A stretch of 64,000 nt of DNA from Vermamoeba vermiformis (lineage: Eukaryota > Tubulinea > Echinamoebida). The DNA lies in the NCBI GenBank assembly GCA_045837725.1, contig JBEWZL010000276.1, forward strand, positions 1 to 64,000, read 5' to 3'. Below are positions 35,966 through 48,500 of this stretch, one piece after another. Numbering within the stretch: position 1 is the stretch's first letter; each line of letters begins with the position of its first letter. Made by a program: the position numbers and the translations under genes. Below the pieces are notes generated by a model. It saw nothing but the letters and a program-made list of their open reading frames with translations. It searched no databases and had not been told where the DNA came from.

Positions 35966-36214
35966 TGTTACTCGATCACGATAACATAAAATAAACGGAG
36001 ATAACGCGGTGGGTAAATTTAGATGATTTTGATTATTGGAATTTCTACGAATTTCCTAACGTTGTAACGCTACATTTATTTGACTACAATACAGGTGCTA
36101 CAATCGTTAATGTTATGCGCTGTTGATTAACTTACAAGAAATACATTTATAAAAATAACAACTGGTGCTGATCGATAATAAATAAGAGGAGCTAGTTAGT
36201 TGTATTCAGGCAAT

Positions 36215-39200
36215 CTATAGCTTCTTTGAGTCTCGCTTCTCCTTCTTGTCCTTGTCCTTATTCTTATCCTTCTTATCTTTATCAGTTTTGTTCGAGTTGC
36301 TCGACAATTTCAAATTCGGGGTGGATGGCGTTCGATCGGTTGGGCCAACTCCAACAGGAAGTGTTGATTTGCGGCCTTGAGCGCGTCCAATGCTCACAGG
36401 CTCATCGTGGTGAATAATAACCGAGCCGTTGCTCATATCACGACGATGATCCGCTGAATCTTCTCGCAGATGCGAACTCGAGTTGTTGTTAACACCAGTT
36501 CTGTGGCCTTCAAATAGACCTTGCAAAGTTCCTCGTTTGTTGGACTGTTGCTCGTAGCGTTTGAACGTCCAGCCAACGAAAGGCAAGTGCTTATCGTCAA
36601 TATTCTTCAACAGCTGCTTGAACTCGCCTTGGCAGAACTGATCCCAAATCACCGGATCGTCATCAAGTTCCTATAATCGTACATTAGTAACCTGTATATA
36701 CGATATTATATATTAAGTGTAAGCAAAGCCAAATTAGGTTTCTCGTAAAGATCCAGTACGGTTCGATCGAACATCACTTTTGTACTAATGAGACTGTACA
36801 ATTCTTATTATCATATAGCTCGATACTTACATCAAAGTTGCGGCAGTCAGTAGGACCATCGAGTTCGGGGACCCAAGGTGCTTTCATCTTACGCAAGTTC
36901 TTCCAATCAATTCCTCTGAAGAACGGATGTGTAATGATTTTGTCGTACGACCATCGTCTCTCTGGCTCGCACATCAACCTATTTAATATAACAGTATTGG
37001 TATGGCGATAAGACTCGAGCTTAGTAGATTTTCAATGTCTGATCCAAACGAATCTGTCGTTACACGAGTAATGTGTGCAATCAAAAATGATATTCTCACT
37101 AAATTATTTTGGAACATTGTATATAGTGCCATTATAGACGTAGGTTAGCGCAAAATATAGATTTAAAAACGAGATCGTTCGCGGATCGAATTTTAAATTG
37201 ACTACTGGTGGCTTAGTACTTACTTTTTCAACAAATCAATGGCTTCAGGCGACAAGTTAGCGTCTTTAGGGAACTCGAGCGTGTTCTTCCAATCGAGAAT
37301 CATCAAACAAGTCTCAGTCGTATCTTCACAACTGAATGGCGCGTAACCGACGAGACACTCGTACATGATCACACCGACTGACCACCAGTCAACTTCTTTG
37401 CCGTAGCCGCGCTCCATCAAGATCTCTGGCGCCATGTAGTTAGAAGTACCGACTGTGGAGTACGCCTGCATTGTAATGAATTAAAATCGGATCACACGTG
37501 ACATTAGCATAGTTAAGAAACTTTAACACTATCTGTAAGCACTAGTGCGCTAGTTAGATTTAATAGCAACGATTTCTGATTAATTAATTCGCTAAAAATT
37601 CAACAACCAAAAAAAAACATGTTTTTGCAGCTGAAACGTAAGTCGAACATTAAAAAATTGAGATTAATTGGATTTGAGCCAATATAGTTCCTTGGGTATA
37701 TATAATAAATTTTGGTATATTTTCCGTAATAATAAATGAATTAAATTCAATCGCACGTCAGTTACGTACCACAGTTCTGCGCATCTTTTTCCACGAGCTG
37801 ACACGATTCAAATGACCGCGCACGGAAGTTCTGTGCTCGAGCATGCGTTCTTGTTGCTGCTTTGAGGCCTGCGAGAGATCTTTGGGCACTGTGGTCTGAT
37901 AGAACGAACTCAAATGTGACTCGTGGCCACTGGTACACAAACCAAAGTCTGACAACTTCAAGTGACCGTCTGTCGCAATCAACATGTTGTCTGGCTTCAA
38001 ATCTCTGCAAAGTAACGAAATTAGCATTAGTTAGAACAATACTACTGAGAATTAATAACCATCTGCAGATTTCAAGACGACAAGTTTATAATTAGTATTT
38101 GCAGTAATGTATTGTAGCGAGAATATTAACATAAGTAAATTAATTAATATATTGCACCCGTTTCTCCTCTCAAATTAAGCTTTGCAAAAATTCTAGTGTG
38201 TGCTTATTTTTCGTTAATGATCGTCAAATTGATAATCATAGCAAAAAATTAATAATAAATATTATATGGATGCCTAATATCATAAAATTCGCTAAAATTA
38301 CTTCAACAGCTATTTTTCTCCGTCAAAAAACGAATTAAGTAACGCGACTAAATTAGAACACGAGCAAATAAGCTAATATGGTATTAAATAGCGTACCTAT
38401 GAATATAGCCCTTAGAGTGCACATGCTGCACGGCTTGAATCACTTCGGCCATATAAAATCGAGTCTCATCTTCGGTCAAAATATCTTTTTTGATCAGTAA
38501 GCTCATAAAATCGCCGCCGTTAAGGAATTCCATCACGAAATATAAGAAAAGTTCGTCCTATATTAATATTGAGCCATTAATTCGCTATTTAAAAAATTCA
38601 GATCCGATCTTTAACGTACCTGGAAGGAAAAATATAAGGCCACGATTCCTGGATCATTATGCTCGACCATAGCATCACGTTCGGCTCTGGCATGACCAAG
38701 CTAATTTTAAAATCGTTAATAAATGCAATTTGGCGTTAAAAACACAAATTGACATCCCGATCGGCAAAATCAATTTACATTACCTGATTTTTCTCGATCA
38801 TAAAATCCTTATTCATAATCTTCATAGCATAATATTCTCCTGTTTCTTTCAAGCGAACCAAGCGGACCTATAATTAGATTATTAAATAAGTTAATTTTTA
38901 TATTGTTGGATTCCGTGTTGTCGATTAAATCTTCCTACCTCACCAAAAGCACCGCGTCCTACTAATTTAACATTCTCGAAATCTTTCACTGCGATCTTCT
39001 TTCTCGCAAGACGTGAGTTTTCAACAGATATCTTTTGGATTTCTTTTTCTTTTTCTTTTCGTGCTTTAGCATCTAATCCCTTTAAATCTGTATCGATTTC
39101 TTTTTTTCTAAATAATATTTGCAAATGTTAGAATAATATTCGAATTTGATAATTTTCAATCTGGGTCAAAAATTAAATTCGCTTAGAAATAAAGACTTAA

Positions 39201-39309
39201 CGTACCTTTCCTGTCTTTCACGTGTTTTCTCTAATAAATTAGAATAATATTGATCAATATACAGCTTGGCAGCTTTAGATCGGTCAATTCCGACTGTGGT
39301 TTCCGACAT
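36215..39309 (-). CDS. NDR/LATS-family AGC serine/threonine kinase
   Basis: About nine exons from ATG 39309 ([15 protein letters not shown]). The N-terminal helix and Lys/Arg-rich segment form the MOB-binding region. Kinase motifs: [37 protein letters not shown], a long basic activation-segment insert ([17 protein letters not shown]) typical of NDR kinases and autoinhibitory there, and the T-loop [15 protein letters not shown]. The C-terminal hydrophobic motif is GWTFKRYE, whose Thr is the Hippo/MST-type phosphosite. The tail is rich in Ser, Asp and Lys. NDR kinases act with MOB proteins in cell polarity, cytokinesis and growth control. Two introns near 37500-37750 and 38040-38390 are unusually long for this window. 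Confidence 0.95.
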
Positions 39310-39685
39310 CGTTTAAAAGTTGCAGTTGGATCTTGCTAAAAACAATACGACGAGTTACAACGGTGAATAAACCGAGTGAGCTAACTGTTGTGTTGCTTAC
39401 AGCTTCGATCGTTAAAAAAATTGCATCAATATTTTGTCCGCATTTTGGATGCGTAAAAAAATCTCTTGTGGAACTCGGTTTGACAGCTTTGCAAAGTCAT
39501 GATACTAGCAATACATTAATATACAAGAATGCTACTATTCTTATGGTTATAATCAAGCGCCCATTGCAGCAAAATTGATTTTCCGTTCACAGATCTGCAT
39601 CTCGCATGACGAGATTGAAGAAGATTCGCAAAGTGATTCAATTGCGTTGTTATTTACACGAGATTTATGTTATAATACTACACGT

Positions 39686-40250
39686 CTATTTAGCCGTATA
39701 AAAAGCTTCCGACTTGAAATTGGGCAGATTTGAAATAAAACCTTCGACGGCGCCTTGGAATAACGAGCATTTAATCTCTTCTTGCAGCTGATATAGCGGA
39801 TTCTTAATGACATATTCCACATAAAACTCGCAATATATTTTTGAAAGCTCTCGTTGCATATTTCCGACGTTGGGATCTGTTGTCATAACAAAACGGATGC
39901 CGGTGCCAGATTCGAAGTAATGAAGCTTATATGTGTTTGTAGTATACGAATAGAACGTATCGCTCCTATATTTAATATTATTAGCACGTTTCTAATTTTC
40001 CTAATTAATTTGCAAATTTGATATTAATTTTAGAAAATTACAGACGGATCCTGCCCGATTATTTTCGTCAAATATATGCTGTATTTACTTACGGCGTTGG
40101 TGATGTGTTAATAACAAATTGTTTTAAAGCCTTCAACAAACCATTCATTAATTGTTGATCTTCTTTTGGCTTCTCAGAAGGAGGTCGATGCCATTCTTGA
40201 TAGAATAAGCATTTACCTATTCTATTGTAAATATATATACCGTAAATCAT
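39686..40250 (-). CDS. TRAPPC1: TRAPP complex subunit TRAPPC1 (Bet5)
   Basis: Two main exons with an intron near 39966-40092. The sybindin-like longin fold is seen in MIYGIYIYNRIGKCLFYQEW, LMNGLLKALKQFV, SYTTNTYKLHYFESGTGIRF VMTTDP, and IYCEFYVEYVIKNPLY. Length is about 145 residues, as in the family. TRAPP acts as a tether and Rab1/Rab11 exchange factor in ER-Golgi and Golgi traffic. It lies tail-side to the NDR kinase gene on the same strand. Confidence 0.92.
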
Positions 40251-40746
40251 GGTTACTGGTCGATAGTGAAAATAAAAATGAAAATCCGGAAAAAAAACAT
40301 TTTGTTTTGTCTGACACGTACGTAAGCACACGTAACATAAGGAAAAATATTGCTACGTAGACAATCGCTCAGACCACAACTGCATTATGCTACGGCTAGC
40401 ATTTACTAGAGCCTTGTCACAACAGCTTTGCAAAGCGCTTTTTTCTCAACCACCTTCCGATCAGGGATGCGCAAATCGAAACTGTAAGCCAACGGGCCTT
40501 TATGTGGCGTAGTTTAAAAATACTAACTTCGCTTAATTTAATTAAACGTTAGAAGCTCTCGTTCTATTGAAAGACACAGCGTAGTACCATGATCGGATTT
40601 TTAGGCAAGTTTTTAAATTAAAATAACAAATAATTTGAAATTAAGTTTCAAGCATTGCTTTACCATCAAATCTTATATTCATTTTAGACGATCTTTTTCT
40701 TATTCATTTCGGTCATTTGCATCACGCTCCTCGAACTTCGCTCTCG

Positions 40747-41843
40747 ATGCCAAAGACTGCTTTCTTACGCAATAAAAGTAAGTAGCTATGTGTAGGTGGT
40801 ATTAGTCTAATATTTTGGCATTAGTTGAAGAGTGGAATACAACGGTCCTTGTGGCGTGGATACGAGACAACACCAGTCTTCCCGAAGAGGACATTCAATT
40901 TGTGCAAACAAACAACATTACCGGCCACGATGTTTTAAACACTGCGTTATCTTCTTTTGATAAACTTCGTGAGCAGTTTCCTGGCTCTCCTCCGCAATTG
41001 TGGAAAATATTTTTGCAGCTGCGCTTAGGTAACAATTTGCAGTGTAGACAAGCAAAGTATTGACTAGTTGTATTAGCTACTTGTATTCCAACTTCCCTGG
41101 TGGCAGAAACACCTTGTGCTAGTGAAAATTTAGAAGACCTTCATCTTGCTGGCTATCAAGCTGCAATCAAAGAGGCAGTACCTCACATTGAAGCTCATGA
41201 GCATGACAGCTCTAAACCAAAGAGGCATGGCCCCTTGTCAAAAGGAACAAATGCACGTCTGTTTGCTACTGGGGCACCTGGAATCAGGAAACGTTTTGGC
41301 TGCAAATTTCCACAATTACTGAAAGCACATGTATCAGAACCTGTCAAGGTGAAGTTAGAGAAGGTTCATACAGTGTGTATCACCTTCAAGAGTGACATGG
41401 CTATACAACCAAAAGTAGATTTGAAGTGGAGGACCCCATTGGAACAAGTGAATTGGATTCTAACCTCAAGAGCCATCTTTAATACATACATCATCGATGA
41501 GCAATATTCAACATGGGCTTCACATCTTGCTACATTAATTGGTGATGAACTTCCAGAAGACTTCAATATGGAGACCTTCACAACAGAACTTATTGAAATA
41601 GCAAAACCTAAGACTCTCTATTACCATGTGGATGAGGTGCATGCTGTACTGCAGGTGCCAAATATTGGAGCAGATTTAATCCACCAAATGTCATACCTCT
41701 ATGCTAGATTCAATGGCCCAAACTTATTTACATTGCTGCTCTACACTGGCACTCATCTATCTGATGTCAAAAAAATGGTGAGACCTATGTCCATTCGACA
41801 ATCAGCAGATCTTCCAATCATCATCCTCCCAGACCTTAACTAG
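40747..41843 (+). CDS. SAM-domain protein with NTPase-like C-terminal part
   Basis: Exons 40747-40777, from 40825 to about 41026, and from about 41101 to 41843. Residues 10-80 form a SAM domain (VEEWNTTVLVAWIRDNTSLP EEDIQFVQTNNITGHDVLN). The rest resembles the ATPase part seen in Crinkler-like or other SAM-NTPase proteins: a degenerate Walker A-like TGAPGIRKRF and a Walker B-like TLYYHVDEVH followed by LFTLLLYTGTHLSDV. The GKS/T of a true P-loop is missing, and the protein stops earlier than I would expect. Base and codon use are more balanced than in the neighbours, and the 500 bases downstream share this look. That suggests a transferred or mobile gene (inference). Confidence 0.6.
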
Positions 41844-42351
41844 CAAAATGAAGTGCATTTGACCTCTCATACCCTTATACCAGTGAGGGTAAAGAGGTGC
41901 AACAATGTGTCTGGTTATGCCAGTGAGAGCAAAAAGGAGGCCTCTTAGGGGCCGAAAGGAACATGTCACCATGTAATCATTCAACCACCAACACTTGCTT
42001 GGAGTGTGGTTCCATCACTACTGATTAAATGTGGGCTCAATGAGCAATCCTGGCAATACCCCAAACACCCTGACTACTTTCCACAGCCACATAGGCAATT
42101 CAGTCACTGGTGTCATTGTTGCAACAGGATTTAGTTGGCATTTCTAGAGCTTGTAAAATGAATTTCAAAACATAGAGATGAAAAGTTGCATTTGATAGGG
42201 TTCTGCATGTAAAAGCAATGAACAGTTCTCAGCACTACCTGGTTAATTCAGCTGTGGCTTGGTTGTGGATTCAGAACTGGTTAATTATTCTGCAGTAGTG
42301 GAGGCCACCGATCAATGAGAATGCTTTTCCTTATTTACACGGCTTGAAAGT
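41844..42351. other. Gene-free DNA of SAM-gene-like composition
   Basis: No gene seen. Base composition resembles the SAM gene rather than the AT-rich introns and spacers around it. It may be the tail of the same foreign segment. Confidence 0.4.
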
Positions 42352-42353
42352 TC

Positions 42354-42425
42354 AGTTTATTAATAGCACAGTTAATTTGCAAAAGCTACAAGCACTGAGA
42401 GTACTGCATAAATTGTATGAATGAA
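42354..42425 (-). repeat. Extra copy of the LRR gene's 3' end (GPI tail)
   Basis: Similar (about 80-85% by eye) to 42808-42878. On the minus strand it still encodes IHTIYAVLSVLVAFAN plus stop (TAA at 42372-42374), matching LHAMYAVLSVLVAFAN of the intact gene. It lies about 450 bp downstream of the intact copy and is not joined to any coding region I can see. Confidence 0.7.
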
Positions 42426-42429
42426 GATC

Positions 42430-42790
42430 AGTAGATGGTTTGTTTAAAACAAAAAGGCAATAGAAGAAAACATCCGACCAAAGCGAAAAGCGCGACGCGC
42501 GAGAGGGGGCGAGTCGGTGCACGCACACATTTCCGAGCTTCCGGCAGTTTGGCGCCAGTACAGAACACAGTTGAAAGCGCGAGCATGCCGACGAGAAGCC
42601 CCGCGTCCCCAAAATTAAAAAAGAGAGACGGGACTACGAGAAAAAACAAAAGCGGCCCCCCTGCATTAGCAAGCTACATCACACGGGTGGAGCCCAAGGA
42701 ACGCCAAATCTGGGACGCAGACGGGCGAGCCACAGAGAGAAAAGCGATATTTTTGCTTGAGTTAATTAAGGGTTAGAAAGGCAAGCGAGA
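42430..42790. other. GC-rich, T-poor island between two copies of a gene tail
   Basis: About 360 bases strongly enriched in G, C and A on the plus strand, unlike the AT-rich surroundings. It holds an open frame (42435-42776) coding for a small, very basic, Pro/Arg-rich peptide with no recognised domain. It separates the intact and extra copies of the LRR gene's last exon. This suggests an insertion or a duplication with filler DNA. No terminal repeats were recognised. Confidence 0.5.
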
Positions 42791-42823
42791 ACAGAAGCAG
42801 GAAAAAGCTCATTTATTAAGCAT

Positions 42824-44989
42824 CTAATTTGCAAAAGCTACAAGTACCGAGAGTACCGCATACATTGCGTGAAGTGAAGGTGCAGCTGATAGCATCGGTA
42901 CTGTGCTTTGTGGGGACGCATCCGGATTCGTGGGACTGCTTGGAGTGTTGGTGCTCGATGGTGAGTTTGAATCAATAGGCTGATTTGATGATGAGTTGGG
43001 ATTAGTGGGACATTCAACATTGATGTCAGCATTCACTGTTCGTGTTTGTCCAACAACCTTCTCGCGGATCTGGTACGACCATTGACACTCACTTGGTGTG
43101 ATGATTTCCATCACCACTGATGACATGTTGGTCGATGAGCATGCAAACTTGAATAGATCAACGTCAGTGAGGTGTGTGGAGGTGTCAACGAGTGACATGT
43201 TGACGCGAATAGTGCCATTCAGCGTCAAGCACTCCGCTGTGATCAGTTCCTTTTGGTTTGTCAAGTCGATCACGCCGTTGTACTCGACACTCAGAGCAGT
43301 GTAGTACGTGCTTTCAGGAGATTTAACGCTTCCAGAAGCAACCGCAAGCATCGTAGATGACTCACCTGAAACGCAAAAAAGTCAGTTTTTTTCGTTCAAT
43401 CAACTGTAACGATAAGAAATGCACGCACAAGGATAGAATATGGTGTCAATAGGAGCGTAGCGAGGGTCGTAACAACAGAACTTATTGCCTGCGTAATTGC
43501 CGTTCGGGTTGTTTTCAATCGACAAACAGCCCACAAACTGGTTGTTTTGAAGTTCTCTATAATACCTAGTCTTAGTATCGATGGTCTAGCGATACAAAAA
43601 ACACGCATGCTACGTACAAAACGTTCAGTGGTAGTCTTCCTAGTGCGGATGGAACTGTCCCCGAAAATTGATTGTCGGAGATTTGTCTGTTCGAGTAACC
43701 ATTAGCGAATACTCTGATATTAATATAATTATGTTGCTTACATTTGCGATAATAGAGTTAAGTTTTCAATCGAATCGGGGATCGTTCCGTTAAATTGATT
43801 GTTGCTCAGTGACCTAATCAAAGCAAAGACGAGTTATTTAGCTTAATTTTGTATCTAAATGCACGTGACTTACAAGTATTGCAACGTTTGAATATTTGTG
43901 ATCGCGCTTGGAAATGTGCCGGTCAAATCATTTTTCGAAACGCCCCTGAAAAAGTAACCAAAGTTTAGGTTCCGTATAGGCGTATTTCCTAATTACGTAC
44001 AAATAAACTAGGGAAGGCATAGTGCCGATAGTGTCGGGAATAGTGCCATATAAATGATTATGGTCTAAGGCCCTGAACAAATTCGTTAGTTTTGGTTGAA
44101 ATGAAATGATATTCAGCCGTACAATGTTTGCAAGCTGGTAAGATTTGCGATTGACGCAGGAATAGTGCCCGTTAAATTGCTGAAAACTAGCCACCTATAA
44201 TTGGTTCGTTAATTTTTGAAAGGGAGAGAACGAAATAAAGTTGACTTACAGCCGTGTGAGTTTGGTAAGTTTGCCAATTGTTTCGGGTATACCTCCCGAG
44301 AAAGAATTACTCGTAGTTTCTCTGTTTAATATGGATTAATAATACGTTCAGAGAATTGAATGTTTAACTGACAAATTCTGCAGTTGAGAGAGATCGCCAA
44401 TGGACGCAGGGATGGTTCCGCTGAAATAATTGGCCGATGTATAACTTTATAATATAATTAGTAACGTCGTTATTGGAAGCAAATTGAACTTACAGCTTCT
44501 GCAACGCGCTGATGTCTCCAAGTGAATCCGGCAAAGATCCTGTCATTTGCATTCCTCGGAAGTCGATGCTGTAATCAAATTAATATAATGCCTGCAGCGC
44601 TTTATAGGAAGAAATTGAATCATTTTCTAATGTCACCTTGTCAACTGAAAATCATAAATTACGACGTCGTAAAGTTGTAAATTTATGATTTTTAACATGC
44701 ACGTGTCGCGACAAATGCAATCCGTATTTGCGGACAGTAGGTAATAATACGTGTAAATATATATAGCGTATATAATAGCTTACGTGGTTACACGGCCGCC
44801 AGTGCAAGTAATTCCTTGCCATTCACCACCGCAAGGGCCGGTGTCGTTGGCACCCCAGTAGACAGCCAACGAAGGCACGGTGACTTTAAAGTCCTCCAAG
44901 GCCTTGCGCTCGGCGAAGGTCATTTGGCACCATATTACTGGCACAATGAATAGCATTAGTGTTGAGAAAAAGTTAACGAAACGTGTCAT
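42824..44989 (-). CDS. Secreted plant-type LRR protein with GPI-anchor signal
   Basis: ATG 44989 opens a signal peptide (FFSTLMLFIVPVIWCQ). Then comes an LRRNT_2-like cap (ALEDFKVTVPSL ... GPCGGEWQGITC), about nine LRRs of 24 residues with the GxIPxxIG pattern, a C-terminal beta-rich domain (YYTALSVEYNGVIDLTNQ), a Ser/Pro/Asn-rich stalk, and a hydrophobic end LHAMYAVLSVLVAFAN typical of GPI signals. Most repeats are encoded one per exon of about 72 nt, separated by introns of 45-60 nt. Likely a surface recognition or adhesion protein. No kinase or cytoplasmic domain exists. Confidence 0.82.
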
Positions 44990-45554
44990 GTTGCACGATT
45001 AAATAATTAAAAATAATAAAGCCCAAGTATCAATTCGCTTTCTAATTTTAACCGAGCCCTGATCGAAATTAAAACCGCAACGCGTAAAATGCTGCTTTCG
45101 TGTTGTGGATGGTTTTTGATATTTGAAGATCCTGAGTGCCTCCCGCCCAAAAAAAAATTAGGTATTGTTAGATTAATATTAACATTGAAATTAATTATTA
45201 ATTTGATTTTACAACATTACATACGAACTTGCTGGCTAAATTTTTAAATAAAATTAAATTTTATTGGGTTGGTTCCTGAGGTATTTTACGCTTTAATAAA
45301 TTAAAATTTAGCAATCGGTTACAAGGTATTAATATTTCGAGCAGCAGGCTTTGCGTGGGAGCAAAGATCTTACCTGCCTCGTGGCTCGACCACTAGACAA
45401 ATCGACGTATTAATGTATTATTAACTCTGCGTATGAAGAGTGGGGCATAAATATATTGCTATGTTGCTTGCAATGCTCTTGGTAATTGTAATAAATGTCG
45501 GTCGTGGTTTATTGAGAGCAATTTTGTGTACGCGTACTACAAATTTCAAAATGT
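44990..45554. other. Gene-free AT-rich spacer
   Basis: 565 bases with AT-rich tracts and no gene seen. It contains the LRR gene promoter and the end of the next minus-strand gene. Confidence 0.5.
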
Positions 45555-48500
45555 TCAAAGTACGTACGCAATGACAAAAGGCAATATCAACGCAACGATA
45601 TGTCCCGACAGTGACGTGCTATCAGAGATCTGACCTTGTGCCACTTCAACCTTGGGTGCACTGTTCGGGCCTAGATTGTCATTCGAAGTAGGGGGCACTT
45701 GCACGGTGGGCACGTTGTTGTCCATCGGAATAGGTGCACTAACGGGTGATTGAACAGGAGGATTGGTTACTGGAACAGGAGGAGTGACAGGCTGATTGCT
45801 ACTACTAGGAACGGACACGCTAGTTGGTGCGTTAATTGGCCTGGGCTCGTTGGTCGTCGAAGGAGCAGCGATGGGCGGCTCTTCAACAGCTATTGGAGAG
45901 TCAACAGGTGCGCTCACTGGGGTATCAACAGGAGGGTCTACAGCGGGCACAGTGCTAGGAGCATTAGGACTAGCTGGAGGCTCTTGTTGAACCGGCGAGG
46001 CGATGGGTGTCACATCATTCGGAGCATTGATAGGAGCAGCAATAGGCGTGTCGGATGTTGGTGGTACTGTCGGAGGGTCATAGCCGACAGGCGGTTCTTG
46101 AATCGGTGTCGGAGTACTAATTGGCGGCTCCACGACTGGAACAGGAGAACTGATTGGCGGCACATTTACTGGTGTTTCAGTCACAGGTGGTTGAATGGGT
46201 GTGTCAATTACTGGCGGAATGACAGAAACTGGTGCAGCGGGTTGGATCAAGTATGGACTGACATACGACTCTGTAGCGTCAAACAATCTGCTGTTGTCAT
46301 TTGAAATTTCGTTCGTGATCTCGCTGACGATTTGTTCGATGGTCAAACCGTTCATTTCGATAACTAAGAAGCAAATTTCCGTTGTTGAAACATCGACATC
46401 AAAGCTGAGTTTGAAGAATTGGTCCGTTGTCATGCGAGAATCAACTCCGGCTATGAGATCTCTGACGAACAGGAGAACAAACGACTCTTGGCCTAGGCCT
46501 TATTTGCGCTAGGGACCTTGCTCGAAGTCAAAGCACATCTATATTAACAATTTATTGGACGTAACAAAAGAAATACGTTTACTTACTATTATCAAATCGA
46601 TAAAGTTGCAGTAGACAACCGCTGATGAACGGAAAAGGAGTCATAGCAGTGGTAAATCGTCTTGTCTAAATTTGCTTTGACAACGCTTAAATAATGAATT
46701 CAATGACATCAAACCCGACATCTATCTGGCGTTGAGGCGTTAGTTTCAAGGAAGTAGTTGTTAGCATTGGAGCACGTACTTCATATTCCACTAAGTGACG
46801 AACCGTGCAATCTCCAACATGATAGGTAGAATTAACGATATAGCCAGGAGGAGCTAAGGCGGGAAAAGGAGGCACTTGGAATTTTCCGTCAAGAGTTGTG
46901 TACGGAATAAATCGGCCAGTGAACTCGATGATTTGGAACGCACTTAAAATGAGCTCAAAGACCAATTCCGCTCTACCACTGTTATGTTGCAGATGTTACT
47001 GAGTAATTTTAATAAAAATAATTAAGGACGTACTTCCTTCGACTCTGATTTCAGGACCATGTCGGTTGAAGTTCAAATCAGGATTAAAATCGGAAGTACC
47101 AGTCGTGTTAATCAGCAAGTGCACAGGCAATGAGATATCAAAGCCCATTGAAACTGTTCCCGTAGCCTCGACTAAGTAATCGTACTTGATGTAGCAGTTG
47201 CCAACAAGTCCTACGAAAAAATTCTTAGCGAAGTCGGAAGCATTGATCTTCTTACCAATTCTGGCAGTAAATAAGTACAGATTGACTTCAAAGCCAAAGA
47301 TACTAATGGCTTGCGGATTTAACTTGATGGTGCCTTGTTGTTGGTATCTTCCTTGCACCGTGAGTAAGAAGTCAAGGTTCAAATCGAACTCAGAGTCAAA
47401 CTCTACGGTGACACTGGTCAAAGAGAACGTTATGACAGAGAGCGTCACTTCTGTTTTCACCCAACAATTGTCACAATCCAAATTGATGTCGAGCTCTCCA
47501 CCAGCGGAACAAAATTCACATACTGGCGTGTAGAAACTTTGGTCGGGGCATGTAGTATTATGCGTGTAGCCTAATGTCGTGCAGTTCTCGTGAAAAATGT
47601 TGTAGATCGCATCTGCTTTGTTAGAAATCGGGTTGTAGTTGAAGTCCATTCCGAATGTTTCAGTGATGAAGAATTGCGGGCCACGTTCAACGACGCAAAA
47701 GTAGTCGTCGTATAGACAATCATAAGAGACCTCAACGTGCACAGGGAACGATGTCGTGAGGCCAGAGGTTACTGTAATACTGCGAGTTTGTTGTAGATTC
47801 ATCTGCGCTTCCCATAACGGAGAAAGAAAAGGTATGTAGATCGGGTAGTCAACTACAATCGACACGCGAGCGTCAGTTTTGGTCGTGTCCCAGTCCAACA
47901 GTATTTCATCGCCAATGGAATATCTTCTGTTGGCAGGTGGTGAAACAAATGTTACTTTTCTAGCAAAAGCAATCTAAACCAAAGTCAGATTTAGGACTTT
48001 CACTTGCATAAATTTAACTTACCGAGAATCGAGCGAGTTTGCACGATGTTGCAAAAGTCCGTCAGATTTGCAATTGTATCGCATCTACAATAAGCAAGGT
48101 TAGAATGGTAGCGCGAGAAGGTCGACAAGGATCTTACTTCAATGAAGTAGTTTGAGGACGCTTGCCAAGAAGAATCGATTGGAATATTAAAGTATCTGCT
48201 TCCGTTTGGAAATGGCGCTAATTCAACTGACAATCTCGTCGGATCAGGTCCAACTCGCTCTTGTTTGACGTACACCGTGCAATCTGTAACTGCAACATCG
48301 GAATACCAGGCCAAACGAATGATTTGCCCGTTTAAATACACATCCGTACTCACTAACGAGATGTATTAGAGCAAATACAAGATATTATTATCGAACGTAC
48401 GAGGCGATGAGAAAGTTATAGAAGACTTGGTATGATTCTTTCGGATGGTGAAATACTCTGATGAAGCGGAGTCGCAAAAGAAGACGTACGAACTGAATGA

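Noticed and set aside
46470-46560. Apparent stop and frame change in the large GPI gene
   Set aside because: An intron ending at ATAAG restores the frame (SLGQESFVLLF), so no break needs to be assumed.
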